From positions 1-64,000 of the forward strand of contig JAPLQX010000029.1 in assembly GCA_026399435.1 (NCBI GenBank): 64,000 bases of DNA, in the 5' to 3' direction. Shown piece by piece: positions 22,345-31,779 of this stretch. This stretch comes from Rhodocyclales bacterium (GTDB taxonomy: Bacteria; Pseudomonadota; Gammaproteobacteria; Burkholderiales; Rhodocyclaceae). How positions within the stretch are numbered: the first letter of the stretch is position 1; every line of letters begins with the position of its first letter. The translations under genes and the position numbers were made by a program. The notes below the pieces were generated by a model. The model was not told the origin of the DNA. It saw only the letters and a program-made list of their open reading frames with translations, and made no database searches.

Positions 22345-23379
22345 TTGAGCCAGGAGCGGTACCCGACACTGACCGAGGACGACAGCGCTCGCGAGGCGGC
22401 CGTCCTCATCCTCGACCAGACGCGCTTGCCGCGCGAAGCCGTCATGCTGCGGCTGGCCACACTGGAAGATGTCGCCCACGCCATTCGCGTCATGCAGGTA
22501 CGCGGCGCGCCGCTGATCGGTGCCACCGCCGCTTACGGTGTGGCACTCGGGCTGGCCGCCGATGCCAGCGACGCGCGTCTCGCCCAAGTGATCGAAACGC
22601 TGGCCGCGACACGGCCCACCGCCGTCAATCTGCACTGGGCGCTGGCGCGCATGCAGCGCGTGCTGCAAGAGTTCCCGCAGGGACGCACCGCGCTGGCGCT
22701 GGCGACACGGCGCGACATGGCCTGGAACGAGGCCCGGGAGATTGCTACCGAAGACAAGGCGGCCAATGCGGCGATAGGTCAGCATGGATTGTCGCTGTTG
22801 CAGGAAAAGCGACGGGGCGATCAGCCGATCAACGTTATGACCCACTGCAACGCCGGCCGTTTGGCGACCGTAGAACATGGCACCGCCATCGCGCCGGTGT
22901 ATGCCGCCCATGCGGCCGGTTTGCCGGTGCACGTGTGGGTTTCGGAAACGCGACCGCGCAACCAGGGGCTGCTCACCGCCTGGGAACTGCGCGAGGCCGG
23001 CGTGCCGCATACGCTGGTTGTCGACAATGCCGCGGGCCTGCTGTTGATGCAGGGCAAGGTCGACTTGGTGATGGTCGGTGCCGACCGTATTGCCGCCAAC
23101 GGCGACACGGCGAACAAGGTCGGCACCTATCTCAAGGCACTCGCCGCGCGCGCCCACGGCGTGCCGTTCTATGTCGCAGCGCCGCTGTCGACCATCGATT
23201 TTGCCTGCCCTTCGGGTGCGGCGATTCCGATCGAGGAGCGCGCCGCCGAAGAACTCGGTGCGGGCGATGTCCCGGTCGCGAACCCGGCCTTCGACGTGAC
23301 GCCGGCAGACCTGATCAGCGGCATCGTTTCCGAGCGCGGCATCGCCCGGCCCGGGGAGCTTGACCAATGGCGGCCATGA
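22345..23379 (+). CDS. mtnA: S-methyl-5-thioribose-1-phosphate isomerase MtnA
   Basis: MtnA isomerises 5-methylthioribose-1-phosphate (and 5-deoxyribose-1-phosphate) to the ribulose form. The 344-residue protein has the substrate segment VRGAPLIG, the catalytic cysteine in HCNAGRLAT and the aspartate in GADRIAANGD. Only a TTG at 22345 gives a full-length N-terminus; the next in-frame ATG would remove about 33 residues. It starts 2 nt after secA and overlaps the aldolase gene, suggesting a shared transcript. Confidence 0.92.
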   Translation: MSQERYPTLTEDDSAREAAVLILDQTRLPREAVMLRLATLEDVAHAIRVMQVRGAPLIGATAAYGVALGLAADASDARLAQVIETLAATRPTAVNLHWALARMQRVLQEFPQGRTALALATRRDMAWNEAREIATEDKAANAAIGQHGLSLLQEKRRGDQPINVMTHCNAGRLATVEHGTAIAPVYAAHAAGLPVHVWVSETRPRNQGLLTAWELREAGVPHTLVVDNAAGLLLMQGKVDLVMVGADRIAANGDTANKVGTYLKALAARAHGVPFYVAAPLSTIDFACPSGAAIPIEERAAEELGAGDVPVANPAFDVTPADLISGIVSERGIARPGELDQWRP

Positions 23380-24038
23380 ACGATTCGAACTCAGGGCTGG
23401 CCGCCGAATTGGCAACCAAGGTGCTCGCCACGGCGCGGGCGATGAACGCTTCGGGCATCAATCGCGGCAGCGCGGGCAACGTCAGTGCGCGCAGCGAAGG
23501 CGGTTTCCTGATCACGCCGACCGGCATGGCCTACGACGCCTGCGAGCCTGCCGACATGGCAAAGGTCGGCGCTGACGGTACGGTGAGCGCGGAAACGCAG
23601 CGCGAGCCCTCATCCGAATGGCGTTTCCATCGCGATATCTATGCCGCGCGATCCGAGGCAGGCGCCGTGGTGCATACGCATTCGCCCTTCGCCACCGCGC
23701 TGGCCTGCCAGGAGCAGGGCGTTCCGGCGTTTCATTACATGGTGGCGCGCTTCGGCGGCGCCGATGTGCGCTGCGCGGCCTACGCCACCTTCGGCAGCCA
23801 GGAGTTGTCCGACGCCATCGTCAGTGCGCTAGACGGTCGCTGCGCCTGCCTGATGGCGCATCACGGCATGGTGGTGTTCGGTCGCGACCTGGATCACGCG
23901 CTGGCCCTGGCGGTGGAACTCGAAACCTTGTGCGAGCAGTACTGGCGAGTGCTGCAACTGGGTGCGCCAAAGCTGTTGTCGGCCGATGAGATGACGCGTG
24001 TGGTGGCGAAGTTCGCCACCTACGGACAGCAGGACTGA
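23367..24038 (+). CDS. Class II aldolase (fuculose-1-phosphate aldolase-like, probable Ald2)
   Basis: This 223-residue class II aldolase/adducin-fold enzyme has the zinc and phosphate segments SAGNVSAR, LITPTGMAYD, HTHSPFATAL and HHGMVVFGRD. Overlap with mtnA suggests it cleaves 5-methylthioribulose-1-phosphate or 5-deoxyribulose-1-phosphate to DHAP and an aldehyde (the DHAP shunt). MtnB dehydratases share this fold, but no mtnC or mtnD neighbour is present. The start at 23367 is supported by GGGGAG 8 nt upstream; ATG 23376 is an alternative. Confidence 0.85.
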   Translation: MAAMNDSNSGLAAELATKVLATARAMNASGINRGSAGNVSARSEGGFLITPTGMAYDACEPADMAKVGADGTVSAETQREPSSEWRFHRDIYAARSEAGAVVHTHSPFATALACQEQGVPAFHYMVARFGGADVRCAAYATFGSQELSDAIVSALDGRCACLMAHHGMVVFGRDLDHALALAVELETLCEQYWRVLQLGAPKLLSADEMTRVVAKFATYGQQD

Positions 24039-24042
24039 TCCG

Positions 24043-25041
24043 CTATTCGGTGTGGTAGCGACTAACGCGCTCGACTTCCCGCTTCGAGCCGAGGATCACC
24101 GGGACGCGCTGATGCAGTCTCTCCGGCTGGATCTCGAGGATGCGCCGGTGGCCATCGGTTGCCGCGCCCCCCGCCTGTTCGACAATCATCGCCATGGGAT
24201 TCGCTTCGTACATCAGCCGCAGCTTGCCGCCCTGGGCGCGTGTCTTGCTGTCGATGGGATAGAGGAAGACGCCGCCGCGGCTGAGGATGCGGTGCACATC
24301 GGCGACCATCGATGCCACCCAGCGCATGTTGAAGTCCTGCCCGCGCGGGCCGTCCTTGCCCGCCAGCAGTTCATCGACGTAGCGCTTGACCGGCTCGTCC
24401 CAGTAGCGCGCGTTGGAAGCGTTGATCGCGAATTCGCGCGTTTCCTCGGGGATCTTCACGTTGTCCTGGGTGAGGATGAAACGGCCGAATTCACGGTCGA
24501 GTGTGAATACGTTCACGCCGTCACCGAGCGTCAGCACCAGCAGGGTCGTCGGTCCATACACGGCATAACCGGCGCAAACCTGTCGCGTGCCGGGCTGAAG
24601 AAAGGCTTGCTCGGTCGGATCCATGCCCTCGGGGCATTGCAGCACCGAGAAGATGGTGCCGACCGAGACATTCACGTCGATGTTCGACGAGCCGTCGAGC
24701 GGGTCGAACAGCAGCAGGTATTCGCCTTTCGGGTAGCGGTTGGGAATGGCGTGCGGCAGTTCCATTTCTTCCGAAGCCATGCCCGCCAGATGGCCGCCCC
24801 ATTCGTTGGCCTCGAGCAGGATCTCGTTGGAGATCACGTCGAGTTTCTTCTGCACCTCGCCCTGCACGTTGTCGCTGCCTGCGCTGCCCAGCACTCCGGC
24901 CAGACTGCCCTTGCCGATGGCGATGGAAATCGCCTTGCAGGCGCGCGAGACAACCTCGATCAGCAGCCGCAGATCGGGGGAAATGACCTCCCGGTTGCGT
25001 TGCTTTTCGATGAGGAACCGGGACAGAGTTATGGGGCGCAT
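24043..25041 (-). CDS. fbp: Fructose-1,6-bisphosphatase class 1
   Basis: Fbp hydrolyses fructose-1,6-bisphosphate in gluconeogenesis. The 332-residue protein carries the metal-site motif [13 protein letters not shown], the substrate segment [10 protein letters not shown] and the C-terminal [20 protein letters not shown]. The start MRPITLSRF matches family N-termini; the frame continues upstream only as a shadow. It is convergent with the aldolase gene, 4 nt apart. A TATAAT box lies 34 nt upstream of its start. Confidence 0.96.
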   Translation of the reverse strand: MRPITLSRFLIEKQRNREVISPDLRLLIEVVSRACKAISIAIGKGSLAGVLGSAGSDNVQGEVQKKLDVISNEILLEANEWGGHLAGMASEEMELPHAIPNRYPKGEYLLLFDPLDGSSNIDVNVSVGTIFSVLQCPEGMDPTEQAFLQPGTRQVCAGYAVYGPTTLLVLTLGDGVNVFTLDREFGRFILTQDNVKIPEETREFAINASNARYWDEPVKRYVDELLAGKDGPRGQDFNMRWVASMVADVHRILSRGGVFLYPIDSKTRAQGGKLRLMYEANPMAMIVEQAGGAATDGHRRILEIQPERLHQRVPVILGSKREVERVSRYHTE

Positions 25042-25074
25042 GGGTGTTAGCCGTTGATGGACGAAGAAACAGGA

Positions 25075-25080
25075 ATTATA
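25075..25080 (-). promoter_or_regulatory. -10 box for fbp
   Basis: A perfect TATAAT on the minus strand lies 34 nt upstream of the fbp start codon. No good -35 match was found at 16-18 nt spacing, so the promoter may depend on an activator. Confidence 0.5.
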
Positions 25081-25136
25081 CCGACCCGCTGTTCTCCCTT
25101 GCGGCATGGCGGCTGCGCCGCGGCGCCCGTCTTTGC

Positions 25137-25145
25137 TGCTATTCT
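25137..25145 (+). promoter_or_regulatory. Extended -10 for the CBS-PAS-GGDEF-EAL gene
   Basis: TGCTATTCT (TG-N-TATTCT) lies about 30 nt before a GTG start at 25175. If used, it makes the upstream in-frame ATG at 25106 untranslatable and supports the GTG start. Confidence 0.4.
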
Positions 25146-25174
25146 GGACGGCATGTCCAGCGCTGGTTGATTGC

Positions 25175-28100
25175 GTGAACGCAGTTTCCCTGAAATCGAT
25201 TCTCACTACCGATGTAGTGACTTGCGGCGCCGAAGAGGTGCTGGGCGATGTGCTGCGCGCCATGGAGAGCAAACGGATCAGCTGCGTCGTCGTGGTCGAT
25301 GGGGAACGGCGCCCCTGCGGCATTTTCACCAAGCGCGATGCGGTGGCGCTGCTGGCCGCGGGCGGGCTCTCTCCAGCAAGGCCCATCGGCGAGGTGATGA
25401 GCTGCCCGGTGGTGAGCTTTCCATTGTCGTTCGACTCCCGCGATGCGTATCGGCTCATGCTGGCGAACGACGTGCAGCTTCTGGTGGCAGTGGATGCCGA
25501 GGGGCGGTTTGCGGGAGTGATGTCCGAAGCGGATTTTCTTGCGGATATCGGCGACGAAAGCCTGGTTGAAGCGAAGACCGTCGGCGCGGCGATGACGAAG
25601 GACGTCACGACGCCGGATGGCGGCGCGTCGATGGACGACGCCCTGCGTCGCGAAGTGGTCAGATCCGGCCGGCGTCACGGCGAGCTCGGCCGGCACATGA
25701 TTCTCGGTAGCGTCTTCGACCGCATCGGCGACGGTGTTTTCCTCGCGGACGCGACGACCGGCGCCTACGTCGAAGCCAACGACCGGGCCTGCGAGCTTCT
25801 CGGCTACGCGCGCGACGAAATCCTTGGTCGGCACGTCTGGGAGATTTCGACCAGTTTTGCCGATGCCGCGGCCTGGCGTGTCTGGAGTGCCGGCCTGACG
25901 GAACAGGTGCGCGTGGTCAATACCGACTACCGGCGCCGCGACGGAAGCCTGCTTCCGGTCGAGGTTCGCGTCTATCAGGTGCACGATGGCGAGCGCCTGC
26001 TGCACGTCGCGATTCTTCGCGATGTCTCGGCCACGCGCAAGATCGAAGTCGCGCTGCGCGAGGGCGAACGCTACTACCGGCATGTGATCGACAGCGCCGT
26101 TGACGGCTACTTCGCCATGGACCCCCAGCGCCGCTTCATTGAAGTGAATGACACGCTGTGCAATCTGTTCGGCTATCCGCGCAACGAATGGCTGGGACAG
26201 ACGCCGATCGGCTTCATCGCCGAGGAGAGTCGTGCCGAGCTGATCGCCCAGATGCAGCGCATCGACACTACCGATCGCCGCCGCTATCAACTGTTTGCCC
26301 GCCGCAAGGATGGCACCACCTTTCCCATCCTGCTCAACAACTCCACTCATCGCAACGAGAAGGGCGATGCAGTCGGTTCCTTCGGCTTCATCACCGACCT
26401 TACGCCTATTGTCGAAGCGCAACGCGCCGTGGCCGAATCGGAGCGCGAGCTGCGCGGCATCCTCGACGACCTGCAGGATACCTACTACCGCACCGACCAG
26501 ACCGGCACGGTCGTGCGCGCCTCGCGCTCCGTCGAGCAACTGCTCGGCTATACGGCGGAGGAGATGCTGGGCCGCAAGCTGGCCGATTTTTACTGTTCGC
26601 AGGCCGACCGCGAAGAGTTTCTCGCCAGGATGCAGGCCAATGGCGGCCATATCGTCGGTGGCGAGTCGCGTCTGCGACACAAGGACGGCCACGAGCTGTG
26701 GGTGCGCACCACAGCGCATTTCATTCGTGATGCCGCCGGCAATATCGTCGGCGTCGAGGGCACCACCCGCGACAACACCCGCCAGCGTCGCGCCGAAGAG
26801 GAGCTGCGGCTTGCGGCAAAGGTGTTCGAGAGCAGTGGCGAAGCGATCATGATCACCGACGCCGCAGGCTGCATGATCTCCGTCAATCAGGCATTTTCAA
26901 GGATTACCGGTTATGCCGCAGCCGATGCCGTCGGTCGCAACGCCAGCATGCTGGCATCAGGCAGGCATGGCCGCGAGTTCTTTGCCGAAATGTGGCGTGC
27001 CATGCTCGATACCGGATACTGGCATGGCGAGATATGGAACCGGCGCCGCAATGGTGAGGTCTTTCCCGAGTGGCTGGGCATTTCTTCGGTGCGAGATGGG
27101 AATGGAAAGATCACGCATTTTGTCGGGATCTTCTCCGACATCAGCGAACGCAAGGCGGCCGACGCCAAGATCGCGTTTCTCGCCCATCACGATCCGCTGA
27201 CCGGCCTGCCCAATCGCCTGCTGCTGAAGGACCGCATGGAGCAGGCCATGGTTCACAGCGAGCGCAGCGGCAACAAGGTAGCGTTGCTGTTTGTCGATCT
27301 CGATCGCTTCAAGGCGGTGAATGATGCCTTCGGCCATCCGGTGGGCGATGCGCTGTTGCGTGATGCGGCGCAGCGACTGCTGGACTGCGTGCGCGACTCC
27401 GACACCATCAGCCGTCACGGCGGTGACGAATTCCTGGTGGTGCTCACCGATCTGACCAGTTCCGAAGTGCCGGCCCGGATCGCGGGCAAGATCATGGCGG
27501 TGCTGGGCGAACCGTTTCACATTGAAGGGCACGAGGCGACGATCTCCGCCTCCGTCGGTATTGCGGTGTATCCGGAAGACGGTGCGGTGTTCGACGAACT
27601 GCTGAAGAAGGCCGACATCGCCATGTACCACGCCAAGGAAGCCGGCCGCAACGCCTTCCGCTTCTACACCGAACGCATGAACGCGGATGCGCAGGGACGG
27701 ATAGATCTGCACAGTCGCATGCGCCGCGCAGTGGAGCGTGCCGAGTTCGTGCTGCACTACCAGCCGCTGGTCGATCTGAAGAGCGGCCGCATCGTCGGCG
27801 GCGAAGCGTTGCTGCGCTGGCAGAGCCCCGAGCACGGCCTGATCGAGCCGGAGCATTTCATTACCGCTGCAGAGCACAGCGGTCTGATAGTGCCGCTCGG
27901 TGAATGGGTATTGCAGGAAGCCTGCCGCGAGCTGGCGCACTGGCACGCGCAGGGCTGCCTGGAGCTTTCAATGGCGGTGAATATCTCCGCTATCCAGTTC
28001 CGCCGCGGCGACGTCGAGGAGACGGTGCTGCGTGCGCTGGCCGCGTCCGGCGCGACACCTGCAGCGCTGGAACTGGAACTTACCGAATCGATCCTGATCG

Positions 28101-28489
28101 ACGGCGCCGAACAGGTGCTGGCGACCATCACGCGCCTGCAGGCGCTGGGCGTGCGGCTGGCGATCGACGATTTCGGTACCGGTTATTCCAGCCTCGCCTA
28201 CCTCAAGCGCTTCGCGGTGGACAAGCTCAAGATCGACCAGTCCTTCGTGCGCGACATCGTGACCGATCAGGATGACGCGGCGATCGTGCGCGCCGTGATC
28301 CAGATGGCCCGCAGCCTCAATCTGAAGGTGTTGGCCGAAGGCGTCGAGAGCGAAGCGGTGGCCGCCGAACTGCGCGCCATGGATTGCGATCTGGTGCAGG
28401 GCTACCATTTCGGCCGGCCCATGCCGGCGGCGGAATTCCGCCGCCTGATCGAGATGGGTATTCCAGCGGTCGAACGGGATGTGCCATGA
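25175..28489 (+). CDS. CBS-PAS-GGDEF-EAL bifunctional c-di-GMP protein
   Basis: This cytosolic signalling protein of about 1,104 residues has a CBS pair (about residues 3-130), four PAS/PAC units (about 180-680), then GGDEF and EAL domains. The GGDEF site (RHGGDEF) is intact, with an inhibitory RxxD (RDSD) five residues before it. The EAL domain has [20 protein letters not shown] and KIDQSFV, so both synthesis and hydrolysis look possible. No transmembrane segment is seen. CBS pairs often bind adenosine nucleotides, suggesting energy sensing. The start could instead be ATG 25106. Confidence 0.9.
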   Translation: MNAVSLKSILTTDVVTCGAEEVLGDVLRAMESKRISCVVVVDGERRPCGIFTKRDAVALLAAGGLSPARPIGEVMSCPVVSFPLSFDSRDAYRLMLANDVQLLVAVDAEGRFAGVMSEADFLADIGDESLVEAKTVGAAMTKDVTTPDGGASMDDALRREVVRSGRRHGELGRHMILGSVFDRIGDGVFLADATTGAYVEANDRACELLGYARDEILGRHVWEISTSFADAAAWRVWSAGLTEQVRVVNTDYRRRDGSLLPVEVRVYQVHDGERLLHVAILRDVSATRKIEVALREGERYYRHVIDSAVDGYFAMDPQRRFIEVNDTLCNLFGYPRNEWLGQTPIGFIAEESRAELIAQMQRIDTTDRRRYQLFARRKDGTTFPILLNNSTHRNEKGDAVGSFGFITDLTPIVEAQRAVAESERELRGILDDLQDTYYRTDQTGTVVRASRSVEQLLGYTAEEMLGRKLADFYCSQADREEFLARMQANGGHIVGGESRLRHKDGHELWVRTTAHFIRDAAGNIVGVEGTTRDNTRQRRAEEELRLAAKVFESSGEAIMITDAAGCMISVNQAFSRITGYAAADAVGRNASMLASGRHGREFFAEMWRAMLDTGYWHGEIWNRRRNGEVFPEWLGISSVRDGNGKITHFVGIFSDISERKAADAKIAFLAHHDPLTGLPNRLLLKDRMEQAMVHSERSGNKVALLFVDLDRFKAVNDAFGHPVGDALLRDAAQRLLDCVRDSDTISRHGGDEFLVVLTDLTSSEVPARIAGKIMAVLGEPFHIEGHEATISASVGIAVYPEDGAVFDELLKKADIAMYHAKEAGRNAFRFYTERMNADAQGRIDLHSRMRRAVERAEFVLHYQPLVDLKSGRIVGGEALLRWQSPEHGLIEPEHFITAAEHSGLIVPLGEWVLQEACRELAHWHAQGCLELSMAVNISAIQFRRGDVEETVLRALAASGATPAALELELTESILIDGAEQVLATITRLQALGVRLAIDDFGTGYSSLAYLKRFAVDKLKIDQSFVRDIVTDQDDAAIVRAVIQMARSLNLKVLAEGVESEAVAAELRAMDCDLVQGYHFGRPMPAAEFRRLIEMGIPAVERDVP

Positions 28490-28540
28490 TGGCGGGCCGT
28501 TGGCGGAACCGGACATTCACATGAATTGGAGATTAGCCTC

Positions 28541-29545
28541 ATGAAGCGCGGTCAACTGATTATCGCCTGCGTTCTGCTGACCCTGAGCGCGGCGATATCC
28601 GCCCAGCAGCCGATCGTCATCAAGTTCAGCCATGTGGCCGCGGCGGACGCGCCCAAGGGCAAAGCGGCCGAGCGCTTCAAGAAGCTTGCCGAGGAGGGGA
28701 CCAAGGGACGCGTCAAGGTCGAGCTCTATCCGAACAGCATGCTGTACAAGGACAAGGAGGAGCTGGAGGCTCTTCAGCTCGGCGCCGTGCAAATGCTGGC
28801 GCCGGCGCCGGGCAAGTTCGGTCCGATGGGGGTCAAGGAGTTCGAAGTGCTCGACTTGCCCTATCTGTTCGACAACATGGCGGTTGCGCAGCGCGTGACG
28901 CAGGGCGCCGTCGGTCAGGCCCTGCTGAAGAAGCTCGAGGCCAGGGGCATCGCCGGTCTTGCCTTCTGGGATAACGGCTTTCGCGTGTTCACCTCGAACA
29001 AGCCGGTCAGGCGGCCGGGCGATCTCAAGGGCCAGAAGATACGCATCCAGTCGTCCAAGGTGACGGAATCACAGATGCGCGACGTCGGTGCCCTGCCCCA
29101 GGTGATGGCCTTCGGCGAGCTGTACCAGGCGTTGCAGAGCGGCGTGGTCGACGGGCAGGAGAACCCCGTGACGCATGTCTATACGCAGAAGTTCTACGAA
29201 GTGCAGAAGTACATGACGCTGACCGATCACACCTACCACGGCTATGTCGTGATCGCCAACAAGAAGTTCTGGGACGGCCTGCCGCCCGAGATCCGCGCGG
29301 CCCTGACGGCGGCCTTGAAGGACACTACCGCTTATTTCTACAGCATGGCCAAGCAGGAGGATGACGCGGCGCTGGAGGCCGTCAGGAAGCTTGGCAGGAT
29401 GGAGATATACACTCCGACCGCGGCGGAACAGGGCGAGTGGAAAAAGGCCTTCAGCAAGGTTCACCGCGACATGGAAGGCCGCGTCGGCAAGGAAATGCTG
29501 GAGTCGATTTACCGGGAAACCGGCGTCGATCCGAACAAGCTTTAG
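28541..29545 (+). CDS. TRAP transporter substrate-binding protein, DctP family (orphan)
   Basis: The 334-residue periplasmic protein has a signal peptide (about residues 1-22, cleavage after ISA). DctP-fold segments follow: FSHVAAADAPKGKAAERFK, the ligand-region FWDNGFRVFTS and QKIRIQSSKV. These proteins deliver organic acids to DctQM permeases. No dctQ or dctM lies nearby, so its permease must be elsewhere. ATG 28541 has GGAG 9 nt upstream. It sits 51 nt behind the c-di-GMP gene and may be cotranscribed with it. Confidence 0.88.
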   Translation: MKRGQLIIACVLLTLSAAISAQQPIVIKFSHVAAADAPKGKAAERFKKLAEEGTKGRVKVELYPNSMLYKDKEELEALQLGAVQMLAPAPGKFGPMGVKEFEVLDLPYLFDNMAVAQRVTQGAVGQALLKKLEARGIAGLAFWDNGFRVFTSNKPVRRPGDLKGQKIRIQSSKVTESQMRDVGALPQVMAFGELYQALQSGVVDGQENPVTHVYTQKFYEVQKYMTLTDHTYHGYVVIANKKFWDGLPPEIRAALTAALKDTTAYFYSMAKQEDDAALEAVRKLGRMEIYTPTAAEQGEWKKAFSKVHRDMEGRVGKEMLESIYRETGVDPNKL

Positions 29546-29562
29546 TATCCCCGCCGCTGGTG

Positions 29563-29590
29563 GCCTGACCGGAGTGGTCGCCGGTCAGGC
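29563..29590. terminator. Stem-loop between dctP and convergent glnS
   Basis: A perfect 10-bp stem (GCCTGACCGG / CCGGTCAGGC) with an 8-nt loop lies between the two convergent genes and overlaps the glnS stop codon. It could serve both transcripts. No T-run is present on either side. Confidence 0.6.
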
Positions 29591-31336
29591 TCTGCCCTTG
29601 GCCCACGAATCCTTCAGCGTCACCGCGCGGTTGAACACCGGTGCGCCGGCCTTGGAGTCGAGGCGGTCGGCGACGAAATAGCCGTGGCGCTCGAACTGGA
29701 AGCGGTCTTCGGCGGCCGCGCCCTGCAGCGCCGCTTCGAGCTGCGCGGTGATGACGATCTTCGAATTCGGGTTGAGATCGGCGATGAAGTCGCCGCCGTC
29801 CGCGCCCGGCGCCTCGGCGGCGAACAGGCGGTCGTACAGGCGCACCTCGGCGGCATAGGCGTGTTTCGCCGAGACCCAGTGGATGTTGCCCTTGACCTTG
29901 TAGTTGTCCGAACCCGGCGTGCCGGACTTGGAGTCGGGCATGTATTCGCAATGCACCGCCGTGATCCTGCCGTCGACATCTTTGTCGCAGCCTAGGCACT
30001 TGACCACGAAACCGTAGCGCAGGCGCACGGTGTTGCCGGGGAAAAGCCGGAAGTAGCCCTTGGACGGCGCTTCCATGAAGTCCTCGCGCTCGATCCAGAG
30101 TTCCTGCGAAAACAGCACCGGGCGCTTGCCCCACTCGGGCTTTTGCGGATGATTCGGGGCCAGGCATTCTTCTTCCTGTCCGGCGGGGTAATTGTCGATG
30201 ATCAGCTTGACCGGATCGAGTACGGCGATGCGGCGCGGCGCGGTTTCGTTCAGGTGGTCGCGCTGGCATTCCTCCAGCACGCTGATGTCGATCCAGGAAT
30301 CGGACTTGGTGACGCCATTCATTTCGTTGAAGCGGCGGAAGGCCTCGGGCGTGAAACCGCGGCGGCGGGCGCCGACCAGGGTCGGCAGGCGCGGATCATC
30401 CCAGCCGTCGACGTAGCCTTCCTCGACCAGCTGGATCAGCTTGCGCTTGGAGAGCACGACATAGGAAAGATTGAGCCGGGCGAATTCGATCTGCTGGGGC
30501 AGGGGGCTATTGACGCAACCAAGCTCGGCCAGCCGCGCCAGCAGCCAGTCGTAGAAGGGGCGCTGATCCTCGAATTCCAGGGTGCAGATGGAGTGGGTAA
30601 TATTCTCCAGCGCATCCTCGATGGGATGGGCGTAGGTGTACATCGGGTAGATGCACCAGGCATCGCCGGTGGCGTGGTGGGTGGCGTGGCGGATGCGGTA
30701 GATGGCCGGGTCGCGCAGGTTGATGTTGCCGGAAGCCATGTCTACCTTGGCGCGCAGGATGTGGGTGCCGTCGGCGAATTCGCCGGCGCGCATGGCGCGG
30801 AACAGGGCAAGGTTCTCTTCCGGCGTGCGATCCCGGTAGGGCGAGTTCTTCCCGGCCTCCGTCAGCGTGCCGCGGCTGGCGCGCATTTCGTCGGCGGATT
30901 GCGAATCGACGTAGGCGTGGCCGGCTTCGATCAGCTTCTCGGCGAAGTCGTACATCCACTGGAAGTAGTCGGACGCAAAATACTGGTTGTCATGCCAGTC
31001 GAAACCCAGCCAGTGCACTGCGTCGATGATGGAATCGACATACTCCTGCTCCTCCTTTTCCGGATTGGTGTCGTCGAAGCGCAAGTGGCAAGCGCCCTGG
31101 TAATCCAGCGCGAGGCCGAAATTCAGGCAGATCGACTTGGCGTGGCCGAAGTGCAGGTAGCCGTTCGGCTCCGGCGGAAAGCGGGTGCGGATACAGGCTG
31201 GATCGAGAGGAGCACCTTTGTGTGCCTCTGCGGGGCCGGGCTTGCCGGCCCACGTGCGGTCGACATACCGAAAGCCTTTGCGGTCGGCGTCGATGATGTG
31301 ACGAATGAAGTTGGAAGGCTTGTCTGTGTCGGCCAT
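29585..31336 (-). CDS. glnS: Glutaminyl-tRNA synthetase GlnS
   Basis: This class I synthetase (583 residues) charges tRNA-Gln. The HIGH-type motif is in PNGYLHFGHAKS and the KMSKS-type loop is VLSKRKL. Other conserved segments are RFDDTNPEKEEQEY and the C-terminal beta-barrel region. It is divergent from crcB, with a TAGAAT box about 31-36 nt upstream of its start. Confidence 0.97.
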   Translation of the reverse strand: MADTDKPSNFIRHIIDADRKGFRYVDRTWAGKPGPAEAHKGAPLDPACIRTRFPPEPNGYLHFGHAKSICLNFGLALDYQGACHLRFDDTNPEKEEQEYVDSIIDAVHWLGFDWHDNQYFASDYFQWMYDFAEKLIEAGHAYVDSQSADEMRASRGTLTEAGKNSPYRDRTPEENLALFRAMRAGEFADGTHILRAKVDMASGNINLRDPAIYRIRHATHHATGDAWCIYPMYTYAHPIEDALENITHSICTLEFEDQRPFYDWLLARLAELGCVNSPLPQQIEFARLNLSYVVLSKRKLIQLVEEGYVDGWDDPRLPTLVGARRRGFTPEAFRRFNEMNGVTKSDSWIDISVLEECQRDHLNETAPRRIAVLDPVKLIIDNYPAGQEEECLAPNHPQKPEWGKRPVLFSQELWIEREDFMEAPSKGYFRLFPGNTVRLRYGFVVKCLGCDKDVDGRITAVHCEYMPDSKSGTPGSDNYKVKGNIHWVSAKHAYAAEVRLYDRLFAAEAPGADGGDFIADLNPNSKIVITAQLEAALQGAAAEDRFQFERHGYFVADRLDSKAGAPVFNRAVTLKDSWAKGRA

Positions 31337-31366
31337 GGTGGCGGTGGGCTTTGCGGCGAAGCTGCA

Positions 31367-31388
31367 ATTCTACCGGCAGGCGTAAAAT
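31367..31388. promoter_or_regulatory. Divergent -10 boxes for glnS and crcB
   Basis: TAGAAT on the minus strand (31367-31372) points to glnS. TAAAAT on the plus strand (31383-31388) points to crcB and ends only 7 nt before the ATG at 31396. The gap is too short for two separate full promoters, so they must overlap. Confidence 0.45.
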
Positions 31389-31395
31389 GACGACA

Positions 31396-31779
31396 ATGAA
31401 TTGGACAAGTCTTCTCGCCATTGGCGGCGGTGCCGTATTGGGCGCCTGGCTGCGCTACGGGCTGGGGCTCTGGCTGAATCCGGTGTTCGTCGCCGTGCCG
31501 ATGGGCACGCTCGCCGCCAATCTGATCGGCGGTTATCTGGTGGGTGCCGCGGTGATGGTGTTCCACATCAATGCCGAGATGCCGCCCGAACTCAAGCTGT
31601 TCTTCATCACCGGTTTCCTCGGCGCGCTGACGACTTTCTCGACTTTTTCGGCCGAGGTGGTGCACCTGATTCAGAACGCACGCTACGGCTGGGCGGCGGG
31701 AGCGGCCGCCCTGCACCTGTTCGGCTCCCTGCTGATGACCGGGCTGGGCATTTTCACCATCCACAAGCTGGCGCAATGA
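31396..31779 (+). CDS. crcB: Fluoride channel CrcB/FluC
   Basis: CrcB exports fluoride as a dual-topology dimer. It has about 127 residues, four transmembrane helices and the family segments GGGAVLGAWLRYGLG, GTLAANLIGGYLVG and GFLGALTTFSTFS. Starts at ATG 31387 or 31396 are both possible. The 31396 choice places a TAAAAT box exactly where a leaderless transcript would begin. No fluoride riboswitch is recognisable in the short glnS-crcB gap. The stop overlaps hrpA. Confidence 0.93.
   Translation: MNWTSLLAIGGGAVLGAWLRYGLGLWLNPVFVAVPMGTLAANLIGGYLVGAAVMVFHINAEMPPELKLFFITGFLGALTTFSTFSAEVVHLIQNARYGWAAGAAALHLFGSLLMTGLGIFTIHKLAQ

Noticed and set aside
31337-31395. Fluoride riboswitch upstream of crcB
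   Set aside because: The gap to glnS is about 50 nt and contains no recognisable crcB-motif pseudoknot sequence.
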